Assembly (NCBI GenBank): GCA_017413025.1
Contig: JAFPVE010000008.1
Span: 1-64,000, forward strand
Direction: 5' to 3'
Length of the DNA stretch: 64,000 nucleotides
Source of the DNA: Acetobacter sp.
Lineage (GTDB): Bacteria; Pseudomonadota; Alphaproteobacteria; Acetobacterales; Acetobacteraceae
Part shown: one piece after another, positions 17,251 to 26,514 of the stretch
Numbering within the stretch: position 1 is the first letter of the stretch
How the letters are laid out: every line of letters begins with the position of its first letter
Notes under the pieces: generated by a model
Database searches by the model: none
Told to the model about the DNA's origin: nothing
The model's input: the letters and a program-made list of their open reading frames with translations, nothing else
Program-made: the position numbers and the translations under genes

Positions 17251-17796
17251 ATGATTTTTGCTAAAAAGTGTTGTCATTATAACGTTGTAAGAAAGAGAGC
17301 GTGTATCTATTTGCGCTTTTCTTCATGGTTTCTTATGACTGTTACTTTGTGTTGTTTGGCGTTACCAGTATTGGCGGGTGAAACATTTTCTTCTCATACA
17401 TTGGCATCGGATCAAAATAAGGCTTTGGCTCGGGAAAGTATCTCTATATATAAGCATACTCTTGAAGCTATGGCACATACAGTGCCTTTTTCAAAAGCTT
17501 ATCGGTCAATGCTTGCTTGGCCTCGTTGGGTAGCTTTACCGCAGGCTGTGACTACGCCGGCGCAACCTTTAGTGATAGCTGGCAAGCGTTATTTTATAGG
17601 TAATTTGTGCAAACCGCATAGTTGTGCGAGTGATCAGCTTTACGTTGTTTTTACAGAAGATGGACGTAAGGCTTGGGGACTTTTTGTAATATGGCGGGGT
17701 AATAAACGTTATGAAATGCCTTTAGGAGATCCAGATGGTGCAATTTTAAAAGTTTTAACAGACACTCTACACAAAAATATGCCTGATATGCCATAA
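17251..17796 (+). CDS. Ivy-family lysozyme inhibitor, periplasmic
   Basis: A 181-residue exported protein. A signal peptide with hydrophobic core FLMTVTLCCLALPV ends in VLAGE, with predicted cleavage near residue 42. The mature protein carries CKPHSC at residues 120-125, matching the CKPHDC loop that E. coli Ivy inserts into the active site of C-type lysozymes, followed by QLYVVFTEDGRKAWGL as in that family. It probably protects peptidoglycan from host or dietary lysozyme, or controls lytic transglycosylases. Asp of the loop is replaced by Ser. It is transcribed alone, with a terminator after it. Confidence 0.8.
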   Translation: MIFAKKCCHYNVVRKRACIYLRFSSWFLMTVTLCCLALPVLAGETFSSHTLASDQNKALARESISIYKHTLEAMAHTVPFSKAYRSMLAWPRWVALPQAVTTPAQPLVIAGKRYFIGNLCKPHSCASDQLYVVFTEDGRKAWGLFVIWRGNKRYEMPLGDPDGAILKVLTDTLHKNMPDMP

Positions 17797-17814
17797 TTGA
17801 TTTTGTACAGTTTA

Positions 17815-17860
17815 ATAAGAAACTAAAAAAATATATTTTTGTTTCTTATATTTTTTATAG
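17815..17860 (+). terminator. Rho-independent terminator after the Ivy gene
   Basis: ATAAGAAAC (17815-17823) pairs with GTTTCTTAT (17841-17849), enclosing a further AT-only pairing. It is followed by a T-rich tract. The hairpin starts 19 nt after the stop codon. Confidence 0.6.
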
Positions 17861-18041
17861 CATTATTTTTTCCTTAACCCTTTATATTATTTTATGTATT
17901 CTCGATTCTCGAGAGTTTTCTTACAGCTTTTTATTCGTTTATTGGAAAAAATAATTTTCGACAGAATAGGCTTTAGCAAGAAACATCAGCAGAAAAATGT
18001 TTTAGACAAGATGACGATGTGCATTTTTATACGTTAGTTTT

Positions 18042-19034
18042 ATGATTATTATTACAGGGGGAGCAGGGTTTATCGGATCATGTCTTCAGGCAGCGTTGGT
18101 TAAAAGAGGATATGATACTGTTATTATCGATCAATTAGGGGCACAGGGGAAATGGCGTAATATTGCTAACCATCCGCCTCTCTATTGTGTTACGCCGGAC
18201 TTTAATAACCCAGATGTTCTACCAGATTTTTTGGAAAGTCTTGATAAGGCAGACATGCTCTTTCATATGGGGGCTATTTCTGAAACAACAGCTTGTGATG
18301 GGGATCAAGTTTGGAAAACGAATGTTGCTTTATCACGGAAATTGTGGGATTGGTGCACGCGTACAAGAACGCGTTTTGTTTACGCATCATCGGCGGCTAC
18401 TTATGGGTTAGCCGAAAAGCCTGATCAATTTTCTGATTGCCATGAGTTATTAAATACATTAGATCCTGTAAGTTTATACGGCTGGTCTAAACATGTTTTT
18501 GACCAGCAAGCTATAGCATTAGCAAAAAAAAATGTTGCTCCACCTCAATGGGTTGGATTGAAATTTTTTAATGTTTATGGTCCTAACGAATATCATAAAG
18601 GCAATATGATATCGGTTGTAAAAGTGAAATATGATGAACTTTGTAAAGGTGAAGCTGTAAAATTATTTCGTTCTCATCGTACGGATATAGCGCATGGTAT
18701 GCAGGCGCGCGATTTTATATGGGTGCAGGATGTTGTGAGCGTTATGTTATGGCTTTATGATACGCCATCTGTATCGGGTGTGTTTAATTGCGGAACAGGT
18801 ATAGCCCGCACTTATTTAGACTTGGCATATGCTGTTTGTGATGCTGCGGGTTGTCAACGACGTGTTGAGTTTGTGAATATGCCTACTCTTTTACAGGGTC
18901 AGTATCAATCTTATACACAAGCGGATATAACACGTTTGCGTGCTGCGGGGTATACGGGTCGTTTTACAACACTTGAAGAGGGTGTTCGTCGTTACGTACA
19001 AAATTATTTGGCAACAGAAACACCTTACTACTAA
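18042..19034 (+). CDS. hldD: ADP-L-glycero-D-manno-heptose 6-epimerase
   Basis: Epimerase completing the ADP-heptose precursor of the LPS inner core. A 330-residue extended short-chain dehydrogenase: Rossmann motif GGAGFIGS at residues 6-13 binds NADP, and the catalytic pair is Y146/K150 in YGWSK. HMGAISETTACDGD, FFNVYGPNEYHKG and ARDFIWVQDV are typical of HldD. The rest of the heptose pathway (hldE, gmhA, gmhB) is not in the window. It is followed 17 nt later by lgt, so these envelope genes may be co-transcribed. Confidence 0.96.
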   Translation: MIIITGGAGFIGSCLQAALVKRGYDTVIIDQLGAQGKWRNIANHPPLYCVTPDFNNPDVLPDFLESLDKADMLFHMGAISETTACDGDQVWKTNVALSRKLWDWCTRTRTRFVYASSAATYGLAEKPDQFSDCHELLNTLDPVSLYGWSKHVFDQQAIALAKKNVAPPQWVGLKFFNVYGPNEYHKGNMISVVKVKYDELCKGEAVKLFRSHRTDIAHGMQARDFIWVQDVVSVMLWLYDTPSVSGVFNCGTGIARTYLDLAYAVCDAAGCQRRVEFVNMPTLLQGQYQSYTQADITRLRAAGYTGRFTTLEEGVRRYVQNYLATETPYY

Positions 19035-19051
19035 TTTTTTGAGATATTTTC

Positions 19052-19957
19052 ATGATTCCTGTTTTGATGTTTCCACAATTTAACCCTGTTTTTGTGCATT
19101 TTGGCCCCTTTTCTATACGATGGTATGCCCTATCTTATATTGCAGGCATTGTATTAGGCATTTTGCTTTTACGACGGCTTGTTATCTCTACACCACAAGT
19201 TGCTACGATAGAACAAGCGGATGATTTTTTAACATGGGTGACATTAGGGATTATTATAGGGGGACGGTTAGGATATGTATTCTTTTACCAGCCCGGGTAT
19301 TATTTTAGTCATCCTTTGGCTATATTAGAAGTATGGCACGGCGGTATGTCTTTTCATGGCGGTGCACTTGGCGTTATTATTGCAATGGCATTTTTTACAT
19401 GGCGATGGAAGTTAAATTTTCTTGCTTTTGCTGATCGTGTTACTGTGACTGTACCTATAGGGCTCGGATTAGGGAGGTTGGCTAATTTTGTTAATGGTGA
19501 ACTTTGGGGACGCGAAGCACCTGCGAGCTTGCCTTGGGCTATGATTTTTCCTGATGGAGGTATGGTTCCGCGCCATCCCTCTCAGTTGTATGAAGCTTTA
19601 ACAGAAGGGCTACTTTTGTTTATAGTTTTATATAGTGCTTCATATAAGCTGAGCTTTCGTCAACATGCAGGTTTTCTGGCTGGTATGTTTCTTGTCGGGT
19701 ATGCATGTGCCCGTTCGTTTTGTGAGTTTTTCCGCCAGCCTGACCCTTTTTTAGGGTATCTCATTGGGGGAGCAACTATGGGGCAATTATTGTGTATTCC
19801 TATGTTTTTAGCAGGTAGTGCTTTAATGGTTTACGCGTGGTATATGCCGCCTTATGCAGGGATTTCTTTCCCTGAAGAGTCTTTAATCGCAAAAAATGAA
19901 CATATAGAAACCGAAAATACCGAATATACCAACCCCGTAAAAGAAACTGAACATTAA
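19052..19957 (+). CDS. lgt: Prolipoprotein diacylglyceryl transferase
   Basis: Inner-membrane enzyme that moves diacylglycerol from phosphatidylglycerol to the lipobox cysteine of prelipoproteins. The 301 residues show about seven membrane segments. Signatures are GGRLGYVFFYQP, WHGGMSFHGG (essential His region), and GLGRLANFVNGELWGR. The C-terminal 30 residues are hydrophilic and variable. Lipoproteins at 22115 and 44695 would be substrates. It lies 3 nt before the midA-type methyltransferase gene, in the order lgt-midA-pgeF that is common in alphaproteobacteria. Confidence 0.97.
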   Translation: MIPVLMFPQFNPVFVHFGPFSIRWYALSYIAGIVLGILLLRRLVISTPQVATIEQADDFLTWVTLGIIIGGRLGYVFFYQPGYYFSHPLAILEVWHGGMSFHGGALGVIIAMAFFTWRWKLNFLAFADRVTVTVPIGLGLGRLANFVNGELWGREAPASLPWAMIFPDGGMVPRHPSQLYEALTEGLLLFIVLYSASYKLSFRQHAGFLAGMFLVGYACARSFCEFFRQPDPFLGYLIGGATMGQLLCIPMFLAGSALMVYAWYMPPYAGISFPEESLIAKNEHIETENTEYTNPVKETEH

Positions 19958-19960
19958 GAT

Positions 19961-20992
19961 ATGAGTTCTTTTACTGTGCCTTCTGGTGCACAAAGACTTG
20001 ACCATTTTATGGCGCAGGCAAATGCTCGTTATTATGCGACGGCATCTTTTTTGAATGATTTTGTAACAGCACCGGAAATTAGCCAGGTATTTGGAGAAAT
20101 TCTTGGGGCGTGGGCTGCAATGGTTTGGCGAGGAATGAACTGCCCTTCGTCGTTTGTTTTTGCTGAAGCAGGGCCAGGAAGAGGCACTTTAATGGCAGAT
20201 GCCTTACGCCTTATAACACGTCATGTGCCCGATATGGCAAAAGCCCAGCAAGTGCATCTTATTGAGACATCGCCGCTCTTACGTGAAATGCAATATCAGG
20301 CACTTTGTCCGTATGTTGTGCCTTTTTGGCATCACCATATAACAACTCTTCCTGACATGCCTTTGATTTTGCTCGGCAATGAGTTTCTTGATGCTTTGCC
20401 TATTCGGCAATTTATCCAAAAAGACGCAGTATGGTATGAACGTTATGTCTGTAATGGCGTGTTTCAACTTGTTTCCTCGGCTGCTCCTGTTTTGCCAGAT
20501 GATCGTTTTTTGGAAGCTGATACGATTGTTGAATTATGTGAACCCGCGATCGCATTGGTTCGGTGGCTTAGCCAACGTTTTATACAAATACCGGGTGTTG
20601 CTTTATTTATTGACTATGGTCATGAAACACTTCTAACAGGTGATTCTTTGCAAGCCTTACATTATGCACGCCCGGCATCACCATTAGAAAACGCTGGTAA
20701 AGCTGATTTGACAGCTCATGTTGATTTTACGGCATTAGCAGCTGTGGCACGTCAGGTAGGTGCAGCCGTTTATGGTACAGAAACACAAGGCGTTTTTTTA
20801 CAGCAACTTGGTTTTATGGAACGTACTGAACAACTAGCATGTCGGGCTTCTTTAGAGGACGCTAAAATTTTGCGAAAGAGTGCACATCGCTTGGTTGCCG
20901 CAGAAGAAATGGGGCATTTGTTTAAAGTTATGGCATTTGTCTCTCCTTTTTTGCCTTCACCTCCCGGGTTTGTACGAAAAGACAATTTATGA
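19961..20992 (+). CDS. SAM-dependent methyltransferase, MidA/NDUFAF7 family (DUF185)
   Basis: A 343-residue homologue of NDUFAF7/MidA, a protein arginine methyltransferase involved in respiratory complex I assembly in mitochondria. Family markers are YYATASFLNDFVTAPEISQVFGE near the N-terminus, the SAM-binding EAGPGRGTLM, and LGNEFLDALPIRQ. It is embedded between lgt and pgeF, as in many alphaproteobacteria. No complex I genes are in the window, so whether it acts there is inference from the family. Confidence 0.9.
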   Translation: MSSFTVPSGAQRLDHFMAQANARYYATASFLNDFVTAPEISQVFGEILGAWAAMVWRGMNCPSSFVFAEAGPGRGTLMADALRLITRHVPDMAKAQQVHLIETSPLLREMQYQALCPYVVPFWHHHITTLPDMPLILLGNEFLDALPIRQFIQKDAVWYERYVCNGVFQLVSSAAPVLPDDRFLEADTIVELCEPAIALVRWLSQRFIQIPGVALFIDYGHETLLTGDSLQALHYARPASPLENAGKADLTAHVDFTALAAVARQVGAAVYGTETQGVFLQQLGFMERTEQLACRASLEDAKILRKSAHRLVAAEEMGHLFKVMAFVSPFLPSPPGFVRKDNL

Positions 20993-21266
20993 AAGACGAT
21001 TTCTGTATCTTTAGAAGGGGCTGCTGAAAAAGAGAAACAGAATTACCTTTTCTAAAGAAAGGGTTGTTAACAGCAAGCATGTAAAAATCTACAATTTTGA
21101 GGTGTTTTATTTGTAAAATAGGGTCTATTTCTAGGATCTCATATTGACCTTCTTAAAACAATAATTGATATTTTGTTAGTCAGGCGTAGTGCGTCACATA
21201 GAAATGGCAGGCTGTTTGCATGTATAAAATACATAAAAATAAAGGCAATAACATAATGGTATTGCT

Positions 21267-22118
21267 ATGAAAAGTGATGAAAAAATTAGATGTGATCATC
21301 TGTTTCCGCTGACAAGCTCGCTTCTTTCGCAGACACAGCACGGTTTTTTTACACGTGAGGGGGGTGTTTCGTCTGGTTTTTATGAGAGTTTGAATTGTTC
21401 TTTGCCTTCAAAACAGGGAGAGGGTCAAAAAGAGCACGGCGCGATAGAGAAACAAGGAGATAAGCTAGAAAACCTTATAGAAAATCGTCGTCGTGTTGCG
21501 ACTTATTTAGGTGTGGAAGAAATTTATTTACTAGGTGCTATACAAGTTCATGGAAATAAGGTGTTGACAGTAACACAGCCATGGGCGTTAGAAGATGCCC
21601 AACAAGCCGATGCTTTGGTTACTTGTGAATCACATCTTGCGCTCTCGGTCATTACGGCTGATTGTGCGCCTGTTTTGTTGAGTACGACGGATGGAAAAAT
21701 TATTGGTGCTGCGCATGCCGGATGGCGTGGAGCACTAGCAGGTGTTCTTGAGGCAACATGTGAGGCTATGGTGGCGTTAGGGGCATTACGATCAAAAATC
21801 AGTGCTGTTATTGGTCCTTGCATTGCGCAAGAGAGTTATGAAATAGCGGAGGATATGCGTAGAACCGTGTTAGCAGAAGATAAATACGCCGTCGTTTTTT
21901 TTACACCGAGCACACGTCTTGGGTATTATTGGTTTGATTTAGCAGGGTGGTGTGTTTCTCGATTACATCGGGCAGGTATTGGAGAGGTACGGGCGTTAAA
22001 TGTGGATACGTTTTCTGATGAAAAACGTTTTTTTAGTTACCGGCGGTCTGTATTAACACATCAACCATATGCTGGACGTCAAATTTCAGCAATTACTACA
22101 AGAATGAAGACACTATGA
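21267..22118 (+). CDS. pgeF: Peptidoglycan editing factor PgeF (YfiH laccase-domain protein)
   Basis: A 283-residue multicopper-polyphenol-oxidase/laccase-domain protein. Members act as purine nucleoside phosphorylases, and as editing factors that prevent misincorporation of L-Ser into UDP-MurNAc. Key metal-site features are QVHGNKV, TADCAPVLL, AAHAGWRG and VIGPCIAQESYEI. The N-terminus has the usual QTQHGFFTREGGVSSG. A low-complexity insertion rich in Lys/Glu/Gln at residues 50-72 is unusual. The stop overlaps the next gene by 4 nt (ATGA), so the two are translationally coupled. The gap of 274 nt before it holds no gene. Confidence 0.93.
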   Translation: MKSDEKIRCDHLFPLTSSLLSQTQHGFFTREGGVSSGFYESLNCSLPSKQGEGQKEHGAIEKQGDKLENLIENRRRVATYLGVEEIYLLGAIQVHGNKVLTVTQPWALEDAQQADALVTCESHLALSVITADCAPVLLSTTDGKIIGAAHAGWRGALAGVLEATCEAMVALGALRSKISAVIGPCIAQESYEIAEDMRRTVLAEDKYAVVFFTPSTRLGYYWFDLAGWCVSRLHRAGIGEVRALNVDTFSDEKRFFSYRRSVLTHQPYAGRQISAITTRMKTL

Positions 22119-23089
22119 GTTTCTTTAAAGTAGTTGTTATCAAACGTGTTTTTATCCTCCTGTTTGTGTGGGCTATACCGCTTTTTCTAACAGGTTGTGT
22201 TCATATGTCTCATTCTGATCTTTCTCAAAAAAATAGTTTTATTCATCCATTACAGCTGGATATACCCTTGCCGGATCATGTTGTTTTATCACAAACAAAC
22301 AAACATTTATTGGAACAAGATTTGGTTAAGGCGTTGCAAGCACAAACAGTACCGGCTGTTGCCTGTCCTCGACAAAAAGATGATTGGTGGCTTGATGTGT
22401 CCATTCAGCGAAATAATATATCTATAACCCCTTTTTATCGTATTATGGCACCGCATAATAAACTGCGTGCTGTTGAAGAAGGTGCCTCTATTCCGTTGGC
22501 TCGTTGGCTTTCGGCTGATGCCGTTTTGTTTAATAAAATGGCTGATGACGCTGCTGCAAAAATAACAACAGCTCTTATAGGGATACAAGCAGAAAATATG
22601 CAAAAAGATCCCACAAGTCTTAAAAATCGACCAGCTCGTATTTATTTTACAGGCGTATCTTTTGAAAAGACGCAGGGAAGAATTTGCCACGATCATGGTA
22701 ATAAAGCACTTGCACAACAATTTATTTTATATTTTCAGGATAAAAAAGATATTTTTCAACAAAGTGCTCATCATGCTGATTTTATTATTTCAGCGACGGC
22801 ACAATTGGAGAAGGACTCTATCGTAAACTCTTCCCATAAAGTAGGGCAAGAGATACAGTCTTTAGAAATTATTTGGCGTGTTAAAGATAAAGACGGAAAA
22901 GAAGCAGGGGTTGTCACACAAGTTCATGCACTACAAGTAAAGTCTTGCAACCAACAGTGGAATAAGTTTGTGAGTATGACAGCTAAAGAAGCCGCTTTTG
23001 GCGTTAGACGAATTATAGACCGTTATTCAGGGCGTAATAATAAGCCCTTGGTTAAAACGCGTCTTTTGAAAGTTCATACTAAAGGTTGA
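22115..23089 (+). CDS. Putative lipoprotein of unknown function
   Basis: A 324-residue protein starting with a lipoprotein signal: a basic stretch, the hydrophobic core VFILLFVWAIPLFL, then LTGC with the lipid-accepting cysteine at residue 28. The mature region has no motif I recognise. It includes PVRIY-like and GQEIQSLEIIWRVKDKDGKEAG segments suggestive of beta strands. The 4-nt overlap with pgeF suggests a conserved operon partner; such lipoproteins beside pgeF are seen in acetic acid bacteria as far as I recall. It would be matured by Lgt encoded upstream. Confidence 0.75.
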   Translation: MSFFKVVVIKRVFILLFVWAIPLFLTGCVHMSHSDLSQKNSFIHPLQLDIPLPDHVVLSQTNKHLLEQDLVKALQAQTVPAVACPRQKDDWWLDVSIQRNNISITPFYRIMAPHNKLRAVEEGASIPLARWLSADAVLFNKMADDAAAKITTALIGIQAENMQKDPTSLKNRPARIYFTGVSFEKTQGRICHDHGNKALAQQFILYFQDKKDIFQQSAHHADFIISATAQLEKDSIVNSSHKVGQEIQSLEIIWRVKDKDGKEAGVVTQVHALQVKSCNQQWNKFVSMTAKEAAFGVRRIIDRYSGRNNKPLVKTRLLKVHTKG

Positions 23090-23490
23090 TGTTTTAAGAA
23101 TTGAGCGAGAAATATTTTATACATATCACGTTTATCTATAGCTTGAAGTTCTTTCTTAAACGTCTCCGTTCGGGTGTCCCTTATTCGTATGCTTAAGGTG
23201 CTCTTGGCATACTTTCTAATGCGGACGTTCTTGCTCGAGAGCGCTACGTGTCTATGGGATATAAGTAATATTACGACTCCTTGGGAGTCTGTATTTTATT
23301 TTGTTATTTGTTACAAGTGTGATATTGCAAAGAAGTGGACTCTCATCTAGCCTCTGTGGGATATTAGACGGGTCTAATTGTACGAAACTTTTTAGGAAGA
23401 AAGGAGTGTTAGGATTTCAGCATCAGGAAACTGCTGTGAAAAAATATGATTTCTTTATTCGGCTTAATGACGAACGACGTATAAACCATA
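23090..23490. other. Intergenic with terminator, no clear gene
   Basis: This stretch of about 400 nt lies between two convergent genes. It contains one terminator at 23275. A 67-codon open frame at 23301-23504 overlaps the 3' end of the CorA-type gene and has no recognisable content, so I leave it uncalled. Confidence 0.5.
23275..23301 (+). terminator. Rho-independent terminator
   Basis: A 6-bp GACTCC/GGAGTC stem with a TTG loop is followed by TGTATTTTATTTT. It lies 186 nt after the lipoprotein gene, on the plus strand. Confidence 0.65.
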
Positions 23491-24546
23491 CTATAGCAGT
23501 TTAGAAAATTTTAAAATAAGCCACGTTCCAACCATAAAAAGAAAACAAACACCACCGGCTTCTACTGTTCCCCATGGGCTTCCTGTAAGAAACATGCCGC
23601 TTGTATTCATACCAAAAAAACCTGTGACAAAAGTGGCAGGTAACATTAAGGTAGTACCAATTGAAACAAGGTATAACCGTTGGTTTGTCTCTTCTGTTTG
23701 GATAGAGGTCAGCTCATCTTGAAGAGAACGTGCGCGTTCTTGCAGGGCTAAAAGATCGTCCATTGCAGCATAGACTTGTCGTTGAGAGTGATCGTGTAAG
23801 TCATCTTCTGCCCAGTCTGGTAAGTCTAATTCTTCATCACTAAAAATACGGTTAACAGGGGCTAAAATTCTACGTAGTTCTGTTGAACGTCTGCGTACGA
23901 TACCTAACGAACTATTGATATGACCAAGGTCTGTGTGCTGATCAGGCGTGAGCAGCATATCTTCTATACGGTCAAGCTGATTATCAAGATAGGTAGAGTC
24001 TTTGCGTAAAATACTTGCAAATTCTAATAGAATTTTATCGACCAAAGCAGCGGGTGATCGTGGAACCATTCCGTGCAGAAGTTTATGGTAAGTAATTTCG
24101 AGGGTAGTCGCAGTGTTGGAGCTAGTGGTTAGAAGTAAATCAGGTTCTAGAGCAAAGCGCCATAAATTAATGTTTTGCTCACTCTCGAGGGTCGTATTGT
24201 TGAGGGAAGGAAACGCTCCAAAAATCGTCCTTCCTTCGCTTTCAAGGCAAATATTGCGTTCAAAATTGATAAGTTCTTGTTGTACTTCTTCAGAAAAGGG
24301 AAGAAGCGTAATGATTTGGTCTTGAAAAGAGGAGTCTGTAACGTCAAAATGAAACCAACACCATCCATCAAGGTCAGCGAGTTCTGAGGGAAACGTGCCC
24401 GTTGTGAGACGACGCAGTACAATATCATGGGTGAGTTGAATAGGTTGTTGATCAAACTGACAAAAAACACCCCATACTAAACTTTTATAATGACAGTGTT
24501 GACTATCTGAATCAAACACAAATGGGAGAGGTGATGTTTTAACCAT
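23491..24546 (-). CDS. CorA/ZntB-type divalent metal transporter
   Basis: An inner-membrane channel-type transporter of 351 residues for Mg2+, Zn2+ or similar. A long cytoplasmic N-terminal domain with helical arms is followed by two C-terminal membrane helices. The signature GMN motif (FFGMNTSGM) closes the first. The WCWFHFDVTD segment and the general layout resemble ZntB more than classical CorA. The charged end after the second helix is very short. It is downstream of hisC on the same strand but separated by a terminator. The ion preference cannot be settled from sequence. Confidence 0.9.
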   Translation of the reverse strand: MVKTSPLPFVFDSDSQHCHYKSLVWGVFCQFDQQPIQLTHDIVLRRLTTGTFPSELADLDGWCWFHFDVTDSSFQDQIITLLPFSEEVQQELINFERNICLESEGRTIFGAFPSLNNTTLESEQNINLWRFALEPDLLLTTSSNTATTLEITYHKLLHGMVPRSPAALVDKILLEFASILRKDSTYLDNQLDRIEDMLLTPDQHTDLGHINSSLGIVRRRSTELRRILAPVNRIFSDEELDLPDWAEDDLHDHSQRQVYAAMDDLLALQERARSLQDELTSIQTEETNQRLYLVSIGTTLMLPATFVTGFFGMNTSGMFLTGSPWGTVEAGGVCFLFMVGTWLILKFSKLL

Positions 24547-24602
24547 TGTATATGGTACTCTCCTCCTTTAAATGTCATTATAGTGATATTCTATGTCTTA
24601 AT

Positions 24603-24637
24603 CATAAAAATAGTCCTATGCTTGTTGTTGCATAGGA
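24603..24637 (-). terminator. Terminator downstream of hisC
   Basis: On the minus strand an 8-bp stem (TCCTATGC/GCATAGGA) with an 8-nt loop is followed by CTATTTTTATG. It sits about 43 nt past the hisC stop and would separate hisC from the CorA-type gene. Confidence 0.65.
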
Positions 24638-24679
24638 ATTGCTAACTAAGAATAATATACTTAAAGACAAAAAAAATTG

Positions 24680-25750
24680 TCAAGAATAAGGTGTACAGAT
24701 TATAGCACGTAATGTGGCTAATAGTAACATACATTGTTTTTCTGTGCCCACAGTAATGCGTAACCACTGTGCCGTGCGATCACCTGTAAGGTGCCTGACA
24801 ATAATAGCTTTTTGGCGTAAAAAGGCAGTTAATTTTGCGGCATCGTGATGAGGGTGTTGTACGTAAATAAAATTTGCTTCTGATGGAAGAACAATAAAAC
24901 CTAATTCTTTTAAACCAGAGATTAAGGTTGTACGATCTCGTATGACAAAAGAAATTGTGCTTGTGAACCATTCTTCATCTTGAAGTGAGGCTAAAGCACC
25001 AGCTTGGGCTAGTCTGTCTAATGGGTAAGAGTTGAAACTATTTTTAACTCTTATTAAGCCTTCGATTAACTCAGGTTGACCAAAAGCAAAGCCTACGCGT
25101 AACCCTGCTAATGCGCGTGATTTAGAAAAAGTTTGTACAACTAGCAAATTAGGATATTCTCTTACAAGAGGAACAGCACTTTGTGCGCCGAAATCAACAT
25201 AGGCTTCATCAACAATAATGACTCTATTTTGATGTAGGGTAAGTAAACGACGAATATCGTTAATACTAATTGCTCGACCTGTCGGTGCATTAGGGTTAGC
25301 AATAACAATGCCACTACAAGGGGCTATGTAATCATCAACGACAAGAGCCATATCAGTGTTAAGGGGTACTAACCGATAAGGAATTTTATAGAGGTGACAA
25401 TAAACTTTATAAAAACCATAAGTAATATCCGGAAATAATATCTCTTGACCGTGGGCTAATAGCGCCAAAAAAGCATACCCAAGAACTTCGTCGGATCCAT
25501 TACCGACAAAGACATAATTAGGTGATAAACCAACACGTTGAGCAAGAGCTTCTCGTAAAGCTGAAGATTCTGGATCAGGATAGAGGCGAAGCGTTTCGTT
25601 AGTAACCTGCCGAATGGCTTCTAGTGCTTTAGGAGAGGGACCATAGGGTAATTCATTAGTGTTAAGTTTAATAAGTTTGTTACATCGAGGTTGTTCACCC
25701 GGTACATAAGGGGTAAGAGTGTGAACAAGAGGACTCCAAAAACGGTTCAT
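24680..25750 (-). CDS. hisC: Histidinol-phosphate aminotransferase
   Basis: PLP enzyme converting imidazole acetol phosphate to histidinol phosphate in histidine synthesis. The 356 residues are standard. KLNTNELPYGPSP is the substrate-side N-terminal motif, YPDPES follows, and FVGNGSDEVL binds the cofactor. PLP lysine K210 lies in TFSKSRALAGLRVG. HisC-type enzymes can also act on aromatic amino acids, and no other his gene is nearby, so a broader role is possible. It is expressed leftward, with a long regulatory gap between it and tkt. Confidence 0.93.
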   Translation of the reverse strand: MNRFWSPLVHTLTPYVPGEQPRCNKLIKLNTNELPYGPSPKALEAIRQVTNETLRLYPDPESSALREALAQRVGLSPNYVFVGNGSDEVLGYAFLALLAHGQEILFPDITYGFYKVYCHLYKIPYRLVPLNTDMALVVDDYIAPCSGIVIANPNAPTGRAISINDIRRLLTLHQNRVIIVDEAYVDFGAQSAVPLVREYPNLLVVQTFSKSRALAGLRVGFAFGQPELIEGLIRVKNSFNSYPLDRLAQAGALASLQDEEWFTSTISFVIRDRTTLISGLKELGFIVLPSEANFIYVQHPHHDAAKLTAFLRQKAIIVRHLTGDRTAQWLRITVGTEKQCMLLLATLRAIICTPYS

Positions 25751-26514
25751 AATTTATTCTTTATAGTGAGTGGTTGTTTAGAGGGACGGCGTGTATAATT
25801 TGTAACATTACGCCTCAATAGTAAAGACAATAACACGAAATCTTTTGAAATTGCGTTGTGTGGAGTTCGAATAAATTTCGTTTTTCAAATTAAGTTCTGT
25901 TTTTATGAGTGATCAAAATTTTGCTGCTTTTGTGTGTACATTACAGGTCGCTAAAATGAGGAGGTATATTCTCTATTCTATGCGGTAATTGGAATCATAT
26001 CTGTGATAAGAAAACGGCTTTAAAGAGAGACGTTTTCTTTTCGGGCGGCATAATGGACGGCATAATAAATCTTCTACTTGTACTTGTGTTTAATACTGTG
26101 CTGTCACCTCATGGGGCACGTGAGCTATTGACTGTTGTATGTATTTAAGTTTGTCGGTTTTGGACATTTTGTAATGCTTGAAAAAATATTTGTATTATGA
26201 CGATCTAAAAATCACTAAAGTTTCTTTTATTTCGTCTATACTAATACTTATTCAAAAGTAAAAGTAAGAGAACTTACTATTTCAATATATATCATAAATC
26301 CCTGTTTTTTTGATATAAAAATCATAAAATTGGTGAAGGAGCAAGTGCTATTTAATATGAAAAAATAGTTTTTATGCTTCGCTTGGTAAAAAACAAGCAA
26401 AAAGCAAGGTAATGTTTTGTTTTTTTCTATATATCTATACTGTTTTGTAGGTCTGTTTTTGGATTAAAACTAAATTGACTATTAAATTGACTATCAAGGA
26501 AAGGGTGAGCCACA
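25751..26514. other. Long gene-free region between hisC and tkt
   Basis: This 764-nt AT-rich stretch is the largest non-coding gap in the window. It must hold the hisC and tkt promoters. At 26008-26039 a 9-bp inverted repeat (AAGAAAACG/CGTTTTCTT) forms a possible terminator or leader hairpin. On the minus strand, 26090-26167 reads as a 25-codon ATG-started frame with protein-like composition (KLKYIQQSIAH), perhaps a gene remnant. I found no tRNA or riboswitch I can name. Confidence 0.5.

Noticed and set aside
23301..23504. A 67-codon open frame between the lipoprotein and CorA-type genes
   Set aside because: It overlaps the end of the opposite-strand transporter gene, follows a terminator, and has no recognisable protein features.
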